DNA from: an uncultured Mucilaginibacter sp.
GTDB taxonomy: Bacteria > Bacteroidota > Bacteroidia > Sphingobacteriales > Sphingobacteriaceae
Reading direction: 5' to 3'
DNA: 8,811 bases
Assembly: GCA_946479225.1 (NCBI GenBank)
Contig: CAMLFI010000084.1
Location: forward strand, 1-8,811
Made by a program: the position numbers and the translations under genes. The notes below the pieces were generated by a model that saw only the letters and a program-made list of their open reading frames with translations, had not been told where the DNA came from and ran no database searches. Below are positions 1-6,750 of this stretch, in pieces (positions within the stretch are counted from its first letter, which is position 1; every line of letters begins with the position of its first letter).

Positions 1-1572
1 ATCCATGTCAGCAGAGTAAGTAAACTCAGGGAAATTATTAGCGTTGATGTTATTGTTCAACTCATAAATTATTTCTCCCAACGCTCCCGCTGCAAAAGGT
101 GCGTATTTTTTACTTATCACTATACGTGTGGTTCCGTTGTTAAAAGCTTCCGGATACTGGTAAAAGCTAAGGTCGCTGGTGATAAATGGATTTTTTGATT
201 CTAAATACGATTTATCTACATCAACCTCGGCAAAGAATCCGTTAAAGGCATTTTGACAGTTACCGCCGCCGGAGTAAAAACGAAATTCGGTTACCAGGGT
301 GTTGTATTTATGATGCTGGTAACGGTTTATCGTTATGGCAGTGTTTAGTTTCCCTGTACCATCCAATTTGTCTGATTGGATAAGCATACCGTTAAGGTAT
401 ATATTAAGGTAACCTCTGTCACCTGTAGCCAGGCTGCTGTAGTTACCTATAACGCGTATCTCAACTTCCTTTGGTGTAAAACTGAAGTCGCTGTTTTTAA
501 AGTTGTAAACACTTTTTAGGCTCCCTACACCTGACATGAAGTTGGTAGTTGCGCCAATTTGCCTGAAACTTAGTTTAGAACGATTTTCATCAATTGTTTT
601 AAAGAAGGTATTTTCTGCTTTATTTATTACCAGGTAATCTCCAAAGGTCGAATTCAAAATGTTTATGTTACCCAAAGCGGTTATGGTCTTCTCATAGCCG
701 GTATCGTCTGCCCCGGTTACAAATAATATTTCTGAAGGAACCAGGCTTTTGCCGAGCGACTTAACCGGTACCAGTTCATTTCCGGTTCTCATAAGGCGAA
801 CTATCGTATCGGTAACGCTTACCACCGCTTTGTGCAGATAAAACAGTCCCTCCCCTTTTTGTGGTGTTACTTTAATCCGTCCACGTAGATCGGCAGATAA
901 ATGTGCCATATCGCCCACAGCGACATAATTTTTTACGCTATCTGGCAGCATTCCTTGTGCATAAACCTCAATGTTGCGCACATCCGCCTTTTTTAGGCGT
1001 GAATATGCCCATGCTACAGCTTTCAGATCATGCAGGCTGGGGTTTTTAGGATAAACAATGGCGCGCATGCTTTCAAAACTATTGGCGATATTTACGTTCG
1101 CAAAAAAGTTAGAATTGCTTTTTACCAGTGACAAGTAGGAATACGCTTTCACCTTTAACCACATTGCCGGGTTATCAAGATCCTTACACTTCTCATCAGA
1201 CACGGCAAGTAACGTTCTGATCTGTATTTTAAGGTACTTGTCGCCAGAAATATCCTCGCGGTGTAAATCAAGCACCAACTCCTGTATAGTATTTTTCGTT
1301 AGGCGGGCGCTGTATGCCGGCTTATCATTAATAAGCACGTTTACGAATGATTTATCGCGGATTAGTGCCTGCGATGATTCAAAGTATAACACCAGTTTAC
1401 TGCCATTAATTTCAATAAGCGGATCAATTTTAAGGAAATAAGCGGTGCTTCCACTAGGGCCCGTTATCGCTTCATCATCATGCCCCATGGCTTTAAATGA
1501 AACTATTTTTTGAGCGAAAGTAGCTGTGCTCAGTAAAAATAAAAAAGCTAACAAGCTTAAAAATTTGTTCAT
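1..1572 (-). CDS. BcsB-like cellulose synthase periplasmic subunit (3' end beyond the left edge)
   Basis: No stop interrupts the 524 visible codons, and the C-terminus lies outside the window. Residues 1-21 form a typical signal peptide (MNKFLSLLAFLFLL, then STATFAQ). The visible part shows the doubled BcsB layout. A first beta-rich carbohydrate-binding-like domain covers about residues 45-150, with SFVNVLINDKPAYSARL at 75-91, C129 and W138. An alpha/beta segment follows (IVYPKNPS near 172, VTGADD at 285-290). A second beta-rich domain has GYLNIYLNGMLIQSDKL at 387-403 and C439. In the known family, BcsB sits in the periplasm, holds the membrane synthase BcsA through a C-terminal helix and guides the glucan outward. 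Usual length is roughly 700-800 residues, so about a third is missing. It starts 14 bp after the histidine kinase stop, so the two are probably co-transcribed. Family assignment is by motif recognition. A related polymer other than cellulose is possible. Confidence 0.78.
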   Translation of the reverse strand, partial: MNKFLSLLAFLFLLSTATFAQKIVSFKAMGHDDEAITGPSGSTAYFLKIDPLIEINGSKLVLYFESSQALIRDKSFVNVLINDKPAYSARLTKNTIQELVLDLHREDISGDKYLKIQIRTLLAVSDEKCKDLDNPAMWLKVKAYSYLSLVKSNSNFFANVNIANSFESMRAIVYPKNPSLHDLKAVAWAYSRLKKADVRNIEVYAQGMLPDSVKNYVAVGDMAHLSADLRGRIKVTPQKGEGLFYLHKAVVSVTDTIVRLMRTGNELVPVKSLGKSLVPSEILFVTGADDTGYEKTITALGNINILNSTFGDYLVINKAENTFFKTIDENRSKLSFRQIGATTNFMSGVGSLKSVYNFKNSDFSFTPKEVEIRVIGNYSSLATGDRGYLNIYLNGMLIQSDKLDGTGKLNTAITINRYQHHKYNTLVTEFRFYSGGGNCQNAFNGFFAEVDVDKSYLESKNPFITSDLSFYQYPEAFNNGTTRIVISKKYAPFAAGALGEIIYELNNNINANNFPEFTYSADMD

Positions 1573-1586
1573 CGGATGCGGTATGG

Positions 1587-2933
1587 TTAGTTTATTACGT
1601 TAAATTCAACTCTAAAATAGTTACCGTTTTCGTCGCTGCGGTAAAACAGCTCGCCGCCCATTTCCTGTGTTATTAATTTGGCAATGGAAAGGCCTAAGCC
1701 CAGGCGGCTTTCCTGGCTGGCCGAAGCATCGTTAAGTGCTTTTAGTTTATTAAACATCATCTCAAGCTCTTCCTGTCCTATAGCTATTCCCTCGTCAATT
1801 ATCTCAAAGACAAAGCGTTGGCGCTTAAGGCTTGTAACAACCTGGATGTTATTGTTGGTTTGCGAAAATTTAATGGCATTTGATAACAGGTTTTGAAATA
1901 TCTGCCCGGCAAACACCTTATCAAGTTTAACATTAAGTGGTAGCTTCAAAACCTGGTCAACTAAATGAATGTTTTTCATTTGAGCCGTTTCAACTAAACC
2001 TCTGAAAATGCGGCGCACTTCAATATTTATATCAAATATTTCCATGTTAAACTTCATCTCCGGCGATTCGATTTCTCTAACGTCCATCAGCTTATTAAGC
2101 ATATACTGCATTTTCTCTGCTGATTCGGTAATGTAACCCAAAAATTCTTTTTGGTCCGGACTCAACCTTTCGGCCTCATCCTTAATCATATTAGCGCTCA
2201 TTGTAATTGAGCCGATGAGATTTTTTAGATCATGCCCCGCTATATTTATAAAGCTATTTTTCTGCTCATCCATTTTAAGCAGTCTCGCATACTGATTATC
2301 TATAATGCGATTTTTTTCAATAATTTCCTGATTTTGGACCTTTAACTGACTGTTAGATTTTTCGATCAACAACTGTTGCCTGGCTTCGCGTTCCAACACT
2401 TTAAAGCGGGCACCGGGTATAAGGCAGGAAACCGACGCAACAATAAAAAAGAACTGCCCGCCGTTGTTAATAAACTGCTCGGCCGAATCTGGGTTAATGG
2501 TGTTAAAAAATACAGACAGCAATACAAGCGCCGCAAGTGATTGAATTATAGAATGAACCGGTTCCCAAAAAACCTGGATATTAAAAAACAAAATAACTGC
2601 AGAGTAAATAAGAAAATAAACCTTATAACTCTCGGTAGGTACCAGGTTACAAAAAATTGAAGAGGTACATGAGATTACAAAAAAACTGGCGTGAAGTAAT
2701 ATGCGGTAATTGTATTTATTACTTTTTACATAAGAATATAATCCTAAAATAATAAGCACTGTAATTATACGCACTATAAAGAACTGCACCCAAAGCTCGC
2801 CGCCATAAATAAAATCAACTATAAATACCAGCGGATATAAAAAAATAAGGGTCCAAATAATATTATTAGTTTGGTACCAGGCTTTCTTTAAAACTTCTTT
2901 AGAAAATTCTTCTTTTGTAATTTGAACAAACAT
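1587..2933 (-). CDS. Membrane-bound sensor histidine kinase
   Basis: This 448-residue protein has about six membrane segments between residues 25 and 175 with only short loops. A likely coiled-coil linker (about 176-225) leads into a HisKA dimerisation domain with phospho-acceptor H234 in AGHDLKN. The HATPase domain has an N box (QNLLSNAIKFS, N348 and N352), a G1 box DEGIAI (380-385), an F-box region (MFNKL) and a G2 box (LGLGLSIAK, 411-419). It should autophosphorylate and pass phosphate to a response regulator. No receiver domain is fused and no regulator gene is in the window. No PAS, GAF, HAMP or large extracytoplasmic domain is visible, so the signal is probably sensed in or near the membrane. 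In the G1 box, alanine (A384) replaces the usual second glycine. It is first in the operon with the BcsB-like gene, which suggests a role in exopolysaccharide control. The signal and partner are unknown. Confidence 0.9.
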   Translation of the reverse strand: MFVQITKEEFSKEVLKKAWYQTNNIIWTLIFLYPLVFIVDFIYGGELWVQFFIVRIITVLIILGLYSYVKSNKYNYRILLHASFFVISCTSSIFCNLVPTESYKVYFLIYSAVILFFNIQVFWEPVHSIIQSLAALVLLSVFFNTINPDSAEQFINNGGQFFFIVASVSCLIPGARFKVLEREARQQLLIEKSNSQLKVQNQEIIEKNRIIDNQYARLLKMDEQKNSFINIAGHDLKNLIGSITMSANMIKDEAERLSPDQKEFLGYITESAEKMQYMLNKLMDVREIESPEMKFNMEIFDINIEVRRIFRGLVETAQMKNIHLVDQVLKLPLNVKLDKVFAGQIFQNLLSNAIKFSQTNNNIQVVTSLKRQRFVFEIIDEGIAIGQEELEMMFNKLKALNDASASQESRLGLGLSIAKLITQEMGGELFYRSDENGNYFRVEFNVIN

Positions 2934-2991
2934 TATTAGTTTTTAAATTATAAAAAGATTACGGTTGCTGTTATTAAATGAAAATACCTCA
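2934..2991. promoter_or_regulatory. Divergent promoter region between the histidine kinase and the GH5 gene
   Basis: This 58-bp AT-rich gap separates the two divergent starts and must hold at least the start-proximal part of both promoters. On the plus strand TACGGTTG (2960-2967) matches the Bacteroidota -7 consensus TAnnTTTG except at one base, about 25 bp before the GH5 start. There is no clear TTTG -33 element; TTAG at 2936-2939 lies at a suitable distance. I see no convincing -7 element for the minus strand. Neither start has a clear Shine-Dalgarno sequence, which is normal in this phylum. Confidence 0.35.
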
Positions 2992-4116
2992 ATGAAAAAA
3001 ATATTTTCAGTACTATTCTTATTAGCCCTGTTTGCCAAATCACCTACTTCAGCGCAAGCATTAGCAAAAAATAAACCAAGTGTTTCAACAACGCGGGCTA
3101 TGGCGTTTAAAAGGGCTAAAAGTTTGGATAATGGCATAAGTTTTTCGTGGCTTGAGCAAAGCTGGAATAAAGATATATTAAAAGAGCAGATAATAGGCGA
3201 AAGCGACTTTATATTATTAAAACAACTTGGTTTTAAAAGTGTACGGTTACCTATTGCCTTTCGCTTTTTTGAAGACCAAAAAACACCGCTTGACGATGTA
3301 TTAATACAGGTTGACCGCGTGCTTGATCTGTGTAATAAATATGGTTTAAAATTAGTAATTGATTACCATCACGGCCAGCTGGATGATAACAATTACTTAA
3401 CAGAAACAGCGAAAATAGTTAACACGTGGCTTATTTTAACTAAAAGGTATAAAGGTGTAAGCGCCGACAATTTGCTATTTGAAATATATAATGAGCCCCT
3501 TCCGATGAATCCGCAGATATGGAAAGATGCGGCCTATAATATCACTACAGCAATACGTAAAATTGATACCAAAAGAACGCTTATTGTAGGCGCATCTAAC
3601 TATAATAGCATATATGAATTAAGCCGTTTTGTGCGCCTTAGCGATGAGAATATTATCTATACTTTTCATTTTTATGAACCTTTTTTATTTACGCACCAAG
3701 GTGCTGAGTGGGTGGGCGACCAGATGGCAACTACTGGGGTACGATTTCCTTATAGTGCGGAAAATTTTCCTGCACTTAACTCTAAAGCAAAAGACACCTG
3801 GGGCGAGACCAACTATAACCAATACAAGTTTGATGGTACAGAACAAGCGCTTTTTGACAAGCTTACTATTATTAAAAAATGGGGCGATAAATATCGCGTA
3901 CCTATTTTATGCGGCGAATATGGTGCATATAATAAAGCTGACCTTGACAGTAGGTGTCGTTATATAAAGGCAATGCGTAAAACCCTTAAAACATTAAATA
4001 TCCCCGGGATGTTATGGGACTATAACGGAACATTTTCTATTTTTACAGATAAACCGTCAATAGAAACTTTGCCCGACTGTATGAAAGAAACCATAGGCTA
4101 CGCCGGTAAAAATTGA
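2992..4116 (+). CDS. Secreted GH5-family glycoside hydrolase (endoglucanase-like)
   Basis: The start is placed at ATG 2992, giving 374 residues, because MKKIFSVLFLLALFAKSPTSA is then a clean signal peptide with cleavage near A21; an in-frame TTG at 2965 only adds a poor tail. There is no lipobox cysteine, so the product should be soluble in the periplasm or outside. Clan GH-A hallmarks appear in order: RLP around R85, DYHH at 124-127, LLFEIYNEP with probable acid/base E168, FHFYEP with H226 and Y228, CGEYG with probable nucleophile E309, and W342 near the C-terminus. GH5 members of this type usually cut beta-1,4-glucans through a retaining mechanism. There is no carbohydrate-binding module. 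It diverges from the kinase/BcsB-like pair, so it may trim the nascent polymer as BcsZ (GH8) or clostridial CcsZ (GH5) do. The exact substrate (cellulose, mannan or mixed-linkage glucan) cannot be read from the sequence. Confidence 0.88.
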   Translation: MKKIFSVLFLLALFAKSPTSAQALAKNKPSVSTTRAMAFKRAKSLDNGISFSWLEQSWNKDILKEQIIGESDFILLKQLGFKSVRLPIAFRFFEDQKTPLDDVLIQVDRVLDLCNKYGLKLVIDYHHGQLDDNNYLTETAKIVNTWLILTKRYKGVSADNLLFEIYNEPLPMNPQIWKDAAYNITTAIRKIDTKRTLIVGASNYNSIYELSRFVRLSDENIIYTFHFYEPFLFTHQGAEWVGDQMATTGVRFPYSAENFPALNSKAKDTWGETNYNQYKFDGTEQALFDKLTIIKKWGDKYRVPILCGEYGAYNKADLDSRCRYIKAMRKTLKTLNIPGMLWDYNGTFSIFTDKPSIETLPDCMKETIGYAGKN

Positions 4117-4139
4117 TAACTACTGAACATTTAAATCAT

Positions 4140-4147
4140 TACCTTTG
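4140..4147 (+). promoter_or_regulatory. -7 promoter element of the acyl-ACP desaturase
   Basis: TACCTTTG is an exact match to the Bacteroidota housekeeping sigma -7 consensus TAnnTTTG. It lies 17 bp before the desaturase start, so the transcript would have a very short leader. The nearest upstream TTG (4113-4115) overlaps the end of the GH5 gene at a rather long spacing of 24 bp. The desaturase therefore probably has its own promoter, although read-through from the GH5 gene is possible because no terminator is seen in the 48-bp gap. Confidence 0.55.
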
Positions 4148-4164
4148 CACGTTAATAAATAACT

Positions 4165-5145
4165 ATGAGATTTTTTGAAGAAAAAAGGCGGGAAGTGATG
4201 GGGCATATTGAGCAATTCATGCTTGAAAAAATGCACGATTATCTAAAGCCGATTGACACTATCTGGCAGCCAACAGATTTTTTGCCCGATTCTACAAAAG
4301 ATACATTTTTTGATGAAATAAAAGAGATGCGCGAAAGCGCCAAAGGCCTATCATACGATTTAATGGCGGTGCTTATTGGCGATACCATTACCGAAGAAGC
4401 ATTGCCTACTTATGAATCATGGTTAACCATGGTTGAAGGTGTATCAGACAACGAAGAAGGTGGCTGGATGAAATGGACACGCCACTGGACAGCCGAAGAA
4501 AACCGCCACGGCGATCTGCTGAATAAATATCTTTACCTAACCGGTCGTGTTAATATGCGGGCCATGGAGGTATCAACACAATACTTAATTGCCGATGGTT
4601 TTGACATTGGCACGGGGCACGATCCGTACCGCAACTTTATATACACTTCGTTCCAGGAGCTGGCAACTAATGTATCACATCGCCGTGTGGCATCACAGGC
4701 TAAAAAAGACGGCGACGCATTATTATCAAAAATGTGTGGCGTTATAGCCTCAGATGAGGCCCGCCACGCTAAAGCATACATATACTTTATAAAACGAATT
4801 TTTGAAGTTGATGCCAACGAAGCTATGCTTGCTTTTGAGGATATGATGCGCAAAAAAATTGTAATGCCTGCGCATTTTCTGCGCGAAGTTGGTTTGAAAA
4901 TTGGCCAAACCTTCGGTCATTTTACCGATGCGGCCCAACGCCTGGGTATTTATACCGCTATTGACTATGTTGATATTTTAAAGGAGCTGATAGACGAGTG
5001 GCAAATTGAAAAGATTACCGGCCTGAATGAGCAAGGCGAAAAAGCCCGCGATTATGTTCTGGCTTTGCCTAACCGTTTACTGCGCGTTGCAGAGCGTATG
5101 AAAAACCCAATGCTGGATTACAAGTTTAGCTGGATATACGGGTAG
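4165..5145 (+). CDS. Soluble acyl-[acyl-carrier-protein] desaturase (stearoyl-ACP desaturase family)
   Basis: This 326-residue cytosolic diiron enzyme inserts a double bond into acyl-ACP chains using O2 and reduced ferredoxin, producing unsaturated membrane fatty acids. All six iron ligands known from the castor enzyme can be placed: E77 in ITEEALPTY, E112 and H115 in EENRHG, E165 in FQELAT, and E198 and H201 in DEARHA. T168, matching the active-site threonine, is also present. Further stretches close to plant enzymes, from memory, are TAEENRHGDLLNKYLYL, FIYTSFQE, MMRKKI.MPAH and AQRLG.YTA. No transit or signal peptide and no membrane helices are present, unlike membrane-bound desaturases. 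It is a single-gene unit with its own -7 element upstream and a terminator downstream. Regiospecificity cannot be deduced; delta-9 is the usual one. No ferredoxin partner lies nearby. Confidence 0.93.
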   Translation: MRFFEEKRREVMGHIEQFMLEKMHDYLKPIDTIWQPTDFLPDSTKDTFFDEIKEMRESAKGLSYDLMAVLIGDTITEEALPTYESWLTMVEGVSDNEEGGWMKWTRHWTAEENRHGDLLNKYLYLTGRVNMRAMEVSTQYLIADGFDIGTGHDPYRNFIYTSFQELATNVSHRRVASQAKKDGDALLSKMCGVIASDEARHAKAYIYFIKRIFEVDANEAMLAFEDMMRKKIVMPAHFLREVGLKIGQTFGHFTDAAQRLGIYTAIDYVDILKELIDEWQIEKITGLNEQGEKARDYVLALPNRLLRVAERMKNPMLDYKFSWIYG

Positions 5146-5165
5146 AAACGTTTTTTAAATAACGA

Positions 5166-5203
5166 AAAGCCTCTTTTTAGAAATAGAAAGAGGCTTTATT
5201 TTT
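5166..5203 (+). terminator. Rho-independent terminator after the desaturase gene
   Basis: A perfect 11-bp stem pairs AAAGCCTCTTT (5166-5176) with AAAGAGGCTTT (5187-5197) around a 10-nt loop and is followed by ATTTTT. It begins about 20 bp after the desaturase stop. The next gene is on the opposite strand and ends at 5242, so the hairpin also separates two convergent units. The minus-strand side lacks a good T run, so its effect there is probably weaker. Confidence 0.85.
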
Positions 5204-5241
5204 CCGTTTGATTAGCTGAAACGTAAAGTACTGGTGCTTGA

Positions 5242-5571
5242 CTAACCTTCCTGCACTAAGTCCGTGCCGCGAATATCATCCGTCAGATCTTCAAATAAAG
5301 AATTAAGGATCGACTCAATAGCAAGCGAATTTACATCATCTACATAATGTTCATTGCGGGTTATCCATAATTCGCTACCGTTAACCGCTATCTGGAACAA
5401 AGCCCCCTCATACAATTCGGGCATCGCTATATTCACAGCGTCATCGGCTTTAAATATTTGCAATACATTGTCTACCCGCCGCTGTTCTTTAAACAAAGGG
5501 TTTAGCTTTTGCTGTAAATGGCTCAACAACTCATCGGTTGTAACGCGTTGATGTAGGGTGATAACTTTCAT
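5242..5571 (-). CDS. Small hypothetical protein, 109 residues
   Basis: I do not recognise this family. The protein is soluble-looking and acidic towards its C-terminus, with no signal peptide, no membrane segment, no cysteine and no obvious metal or nucleotide motif. Alternating strand- and helix-like segments suggest a small alpha/beta fold: a strand (KVITLHQ), a helix (TTDELLSHLQQKLNPLF), strands near VLQIFK and LFQIAVNGSELWIT, then a helix (SLAIESILNSLFEDL) and a charged tail. It lies convergent to the desaturase and divergent from the aldo/keto reductase across a 57-bp gap. A conserved small stand-alone protein of this clade is likely. Codon use resembles its neighbours, and the frame is bounded by a plausible promoter and ATG. 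Confidence 0.7.
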   Translation of the reverse strand: MKVITLHQRVTTDELLSHLQQKLNPLFKEQRRVDNVLQIFKADDAVNIAMPELYEGALFQIAVNGSELWITRNEHYVDDVNSLAIESILNSLFEDLTDDIRGTDLVQEG

Positions 5572-5582
5572 ATTTATGGTAC

Positions 5583-5613
5583 AAGCAAAAGCTATAATTG
5601 TTTAAGTTTGCTT
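5583..5613. promoter_or_regulatory. Back-to-back promoter elements forming an inverted repeat
   Basis: AAGCAAA (5583-5589) and TTTGCTT (5607-5613) form a perfect 7-bp inverted repeat separated by 17 bp, in the gap between the small hypothetical gene and the aldo/keto reductase gene. On the plus strand the right arm belongs to TAAGTTTG (5603-5610), an exact TAnnTTTG -7 element 18 bp before the reductase start. On the minus strand the left arm is part of TAGCTTTTGCTT, a near -7 element one base longer than consensus, serving the small gene. The symmetry may simply reflect two divergent -7 elements, or it may be an operator. Confidence 0.5.
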
Positions 5614-5628
5614 TAAACACACGCTAAT

Positions 5629-6651
5629 ATGAATTACAAATTATTGGGTCGATCCGGCCTTAAAGTATCTGAATTGTGCCTGGGCACCATGGGCTTTGGT
5701 ACCGAGGCCGGCTGGGGCGCTGATAAAGAAACCAGTTTCGCTATTATGGATGCTTTCGCTAATGCCGGCGGTAATTTTTTAGATGCAGCTAACGTATACA
5801 AGTTGGGTACCAGCGAAAAGATAATTGGTGAGTACATGAGCAATCACAACCGCGATTACTTTGTTTTGGCCACTAAATATTCTTTAAAGGATAACGTCAC
5901 CAACCCCAACGCATCAGGCAATAACCGTAAAAACATGATGCGTAGCGTGGAGGAAAGTTTAAAAAGATTAAAAACCGACTTTATAGATGTGATGTACCTG
6001 CACATATGGGACGACCTTACTCCAATTGATGAAGTTTTGCGCGGTTTGGATGATCTGATACGTCAGGGCAAGGTAAACTATGCGGCTATAAGCGATACCC
6101 CCGCCTGGATGGTAGCCAAAGGCAATACCATGGCCGAACTAATGGGCTGGAGCCAGTTTATAGCCTTGCAGGTAGAATACAGCTTATTACAACGCACACC
6201 AGAGCGGGAATTGATACCCATGGCCAAACACTTCGGCATGACGGTTACGCCCTGGGCACCGCTTGGCGGGGGTGTACTAAGTGGCAAATACCTACGCGGC
6301 GAGCAAGGACGTGTTAAAGCCGAAAGTAATCGCCGTAGTGATAGGGCCATTAGCATAACAGAGGTCGTGGTTGAAATTGCTGATGAGCTGGGCGTACCGG
6401 CCAGTCATGTGGCTTTGCAATGGACGATGAGCCAAGGATTTTCGTCTATTCCCATTGCCGGTGCAACCAAGGTTAGTCAGTTGGAAGAAAACATGAAAGC
6501 CGTTGATGTAAAACTAAGTGCAGAGCAACTGCAAAAACTGGATGAGGTAAGTAAAATCGACCTGGGCTTTCCGGGAGAATTTTTCAGGGAAGCAGCTGTT
6601 AAAGAAAATGTTTACGGTGGTTTTTATGATAGAATAAAGAAGAGAATATAA
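5629..6651 (+). CDS. Aldo/keto reductase, NADPH-dependent type
   Basis: This 340-residue cytosolic TIM-barrel oxidoreductase should reduce an aldehyde or ketone with NAD(P)H. The N-terminus MNYKLLGRSGLKVSELCLGT is the standard opening of the family. The catalytic tetrad is complete: D52 (FLDAAN), Y57 (NVY), K83 (LATKYS) and H125 (YLHIWD). The cofactor-binding C-terminal segment reads IPIAGATKVSQLEENMKAV (about 284-302), and PWAPLGGGVLSGKY near 209-222 is a conserved active-site-side loop. Length is typical of the bacterial AKR11/12-like branch. No neighbour suggests a pathway, so the substrate remains unknown. It is probably transcribed alone from the -7 element TAAGTTTG and converges on bshC. 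Confidence 0.9.
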   Translation: MNYKLLGRSGLKVSELCLGTMGFGTEAGWGADKETSFAIMDAFANAGGNFLDAANVYKLGTSEKIIGEYMSNHNRDYFVLATKYSLKDNVTNPNASGNNRKNMMRSVEESLKRLKTDFIDVMYLHIWDDLTPIDEVLRGLDDLIRQGKVNYAAISDTPAWMVAKGNTMAELMGWSQFIALQVEYSLLQRTPERELIPMAKHFGMTVTPWAPLGGGVLSGKYLRGEQGRVKAESNRRSDRAISITEVVVEIADELGVPASHVALQWTMSQGFSSIPIAGATKVSQLEENMKAVDVKLSAEQLQKLDEVSKIDLGFPGEFFREAAVKENVYGGFYDRIKKRI

Positions 6652-6661
6652 AACCCGATAA

Positions 6662-6739
6662 GTCATGCTGAACTTGTTTCAGCATCTCACCAAGCATTCC
6701 GGCTTTGCATGTGGGGTGCCGAAACAAGTTCGGCATGAC
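6662..6739. repeat. REP-like imperfect inverted repeat (paired hairpins) between convergent genes
   Basis: Two 29-nt arms (6662-6690 and 6711-6739) are reverse complements except at four positions, separated by a 20-nt centre. Each arm is also a hairpin by itself: TGCTGAA/TTCAGCA on the left and TGCCGAA/TTCGGCA on the right. It fills most of the 99-bp gap between the aldo/keto reductase and bshC stops. The GTCATGC head and overall form match short palindromic repeats I recall as dispersed through Sphingobacteriaceae genomes, comparable to enterobacterial REP/BIME elements. Transcribed, it would fold into a long hairpin and could end or protect both convergent transcripts. No transposase is present here. 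Confidence 0.8.
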
Positions 6740-6750
6740 TGGCTATCTAA

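Noticed and set aside
2978..2980. ATG just before the GH5 gene
   Set aside because: It is 14 bp from the chosen start and therefore out of frame with the GH5 reading frame.
2965..2991. Upstream TTG start extending the GH5 protein by nine residues
   Set aside because: The extension MLLLNENTS would place a polar stretch before a complete signal peptide that already begins at ATG 2992 with KK and a hydrophobic core.
4533..4853. Minus-strand open frame of 106 codons
   Set aside because: It lies entirely antisense to the well-conserved acyl-ACP desaturase and its translation looks like a shadow frame.
6078..6356. Minus-strand open frame of 92 codons
   Set aside because: It is antisense to the conserved aldo/keto reductase core, and its serine/proline/leucine-rich translation is typical of a shadow frame.
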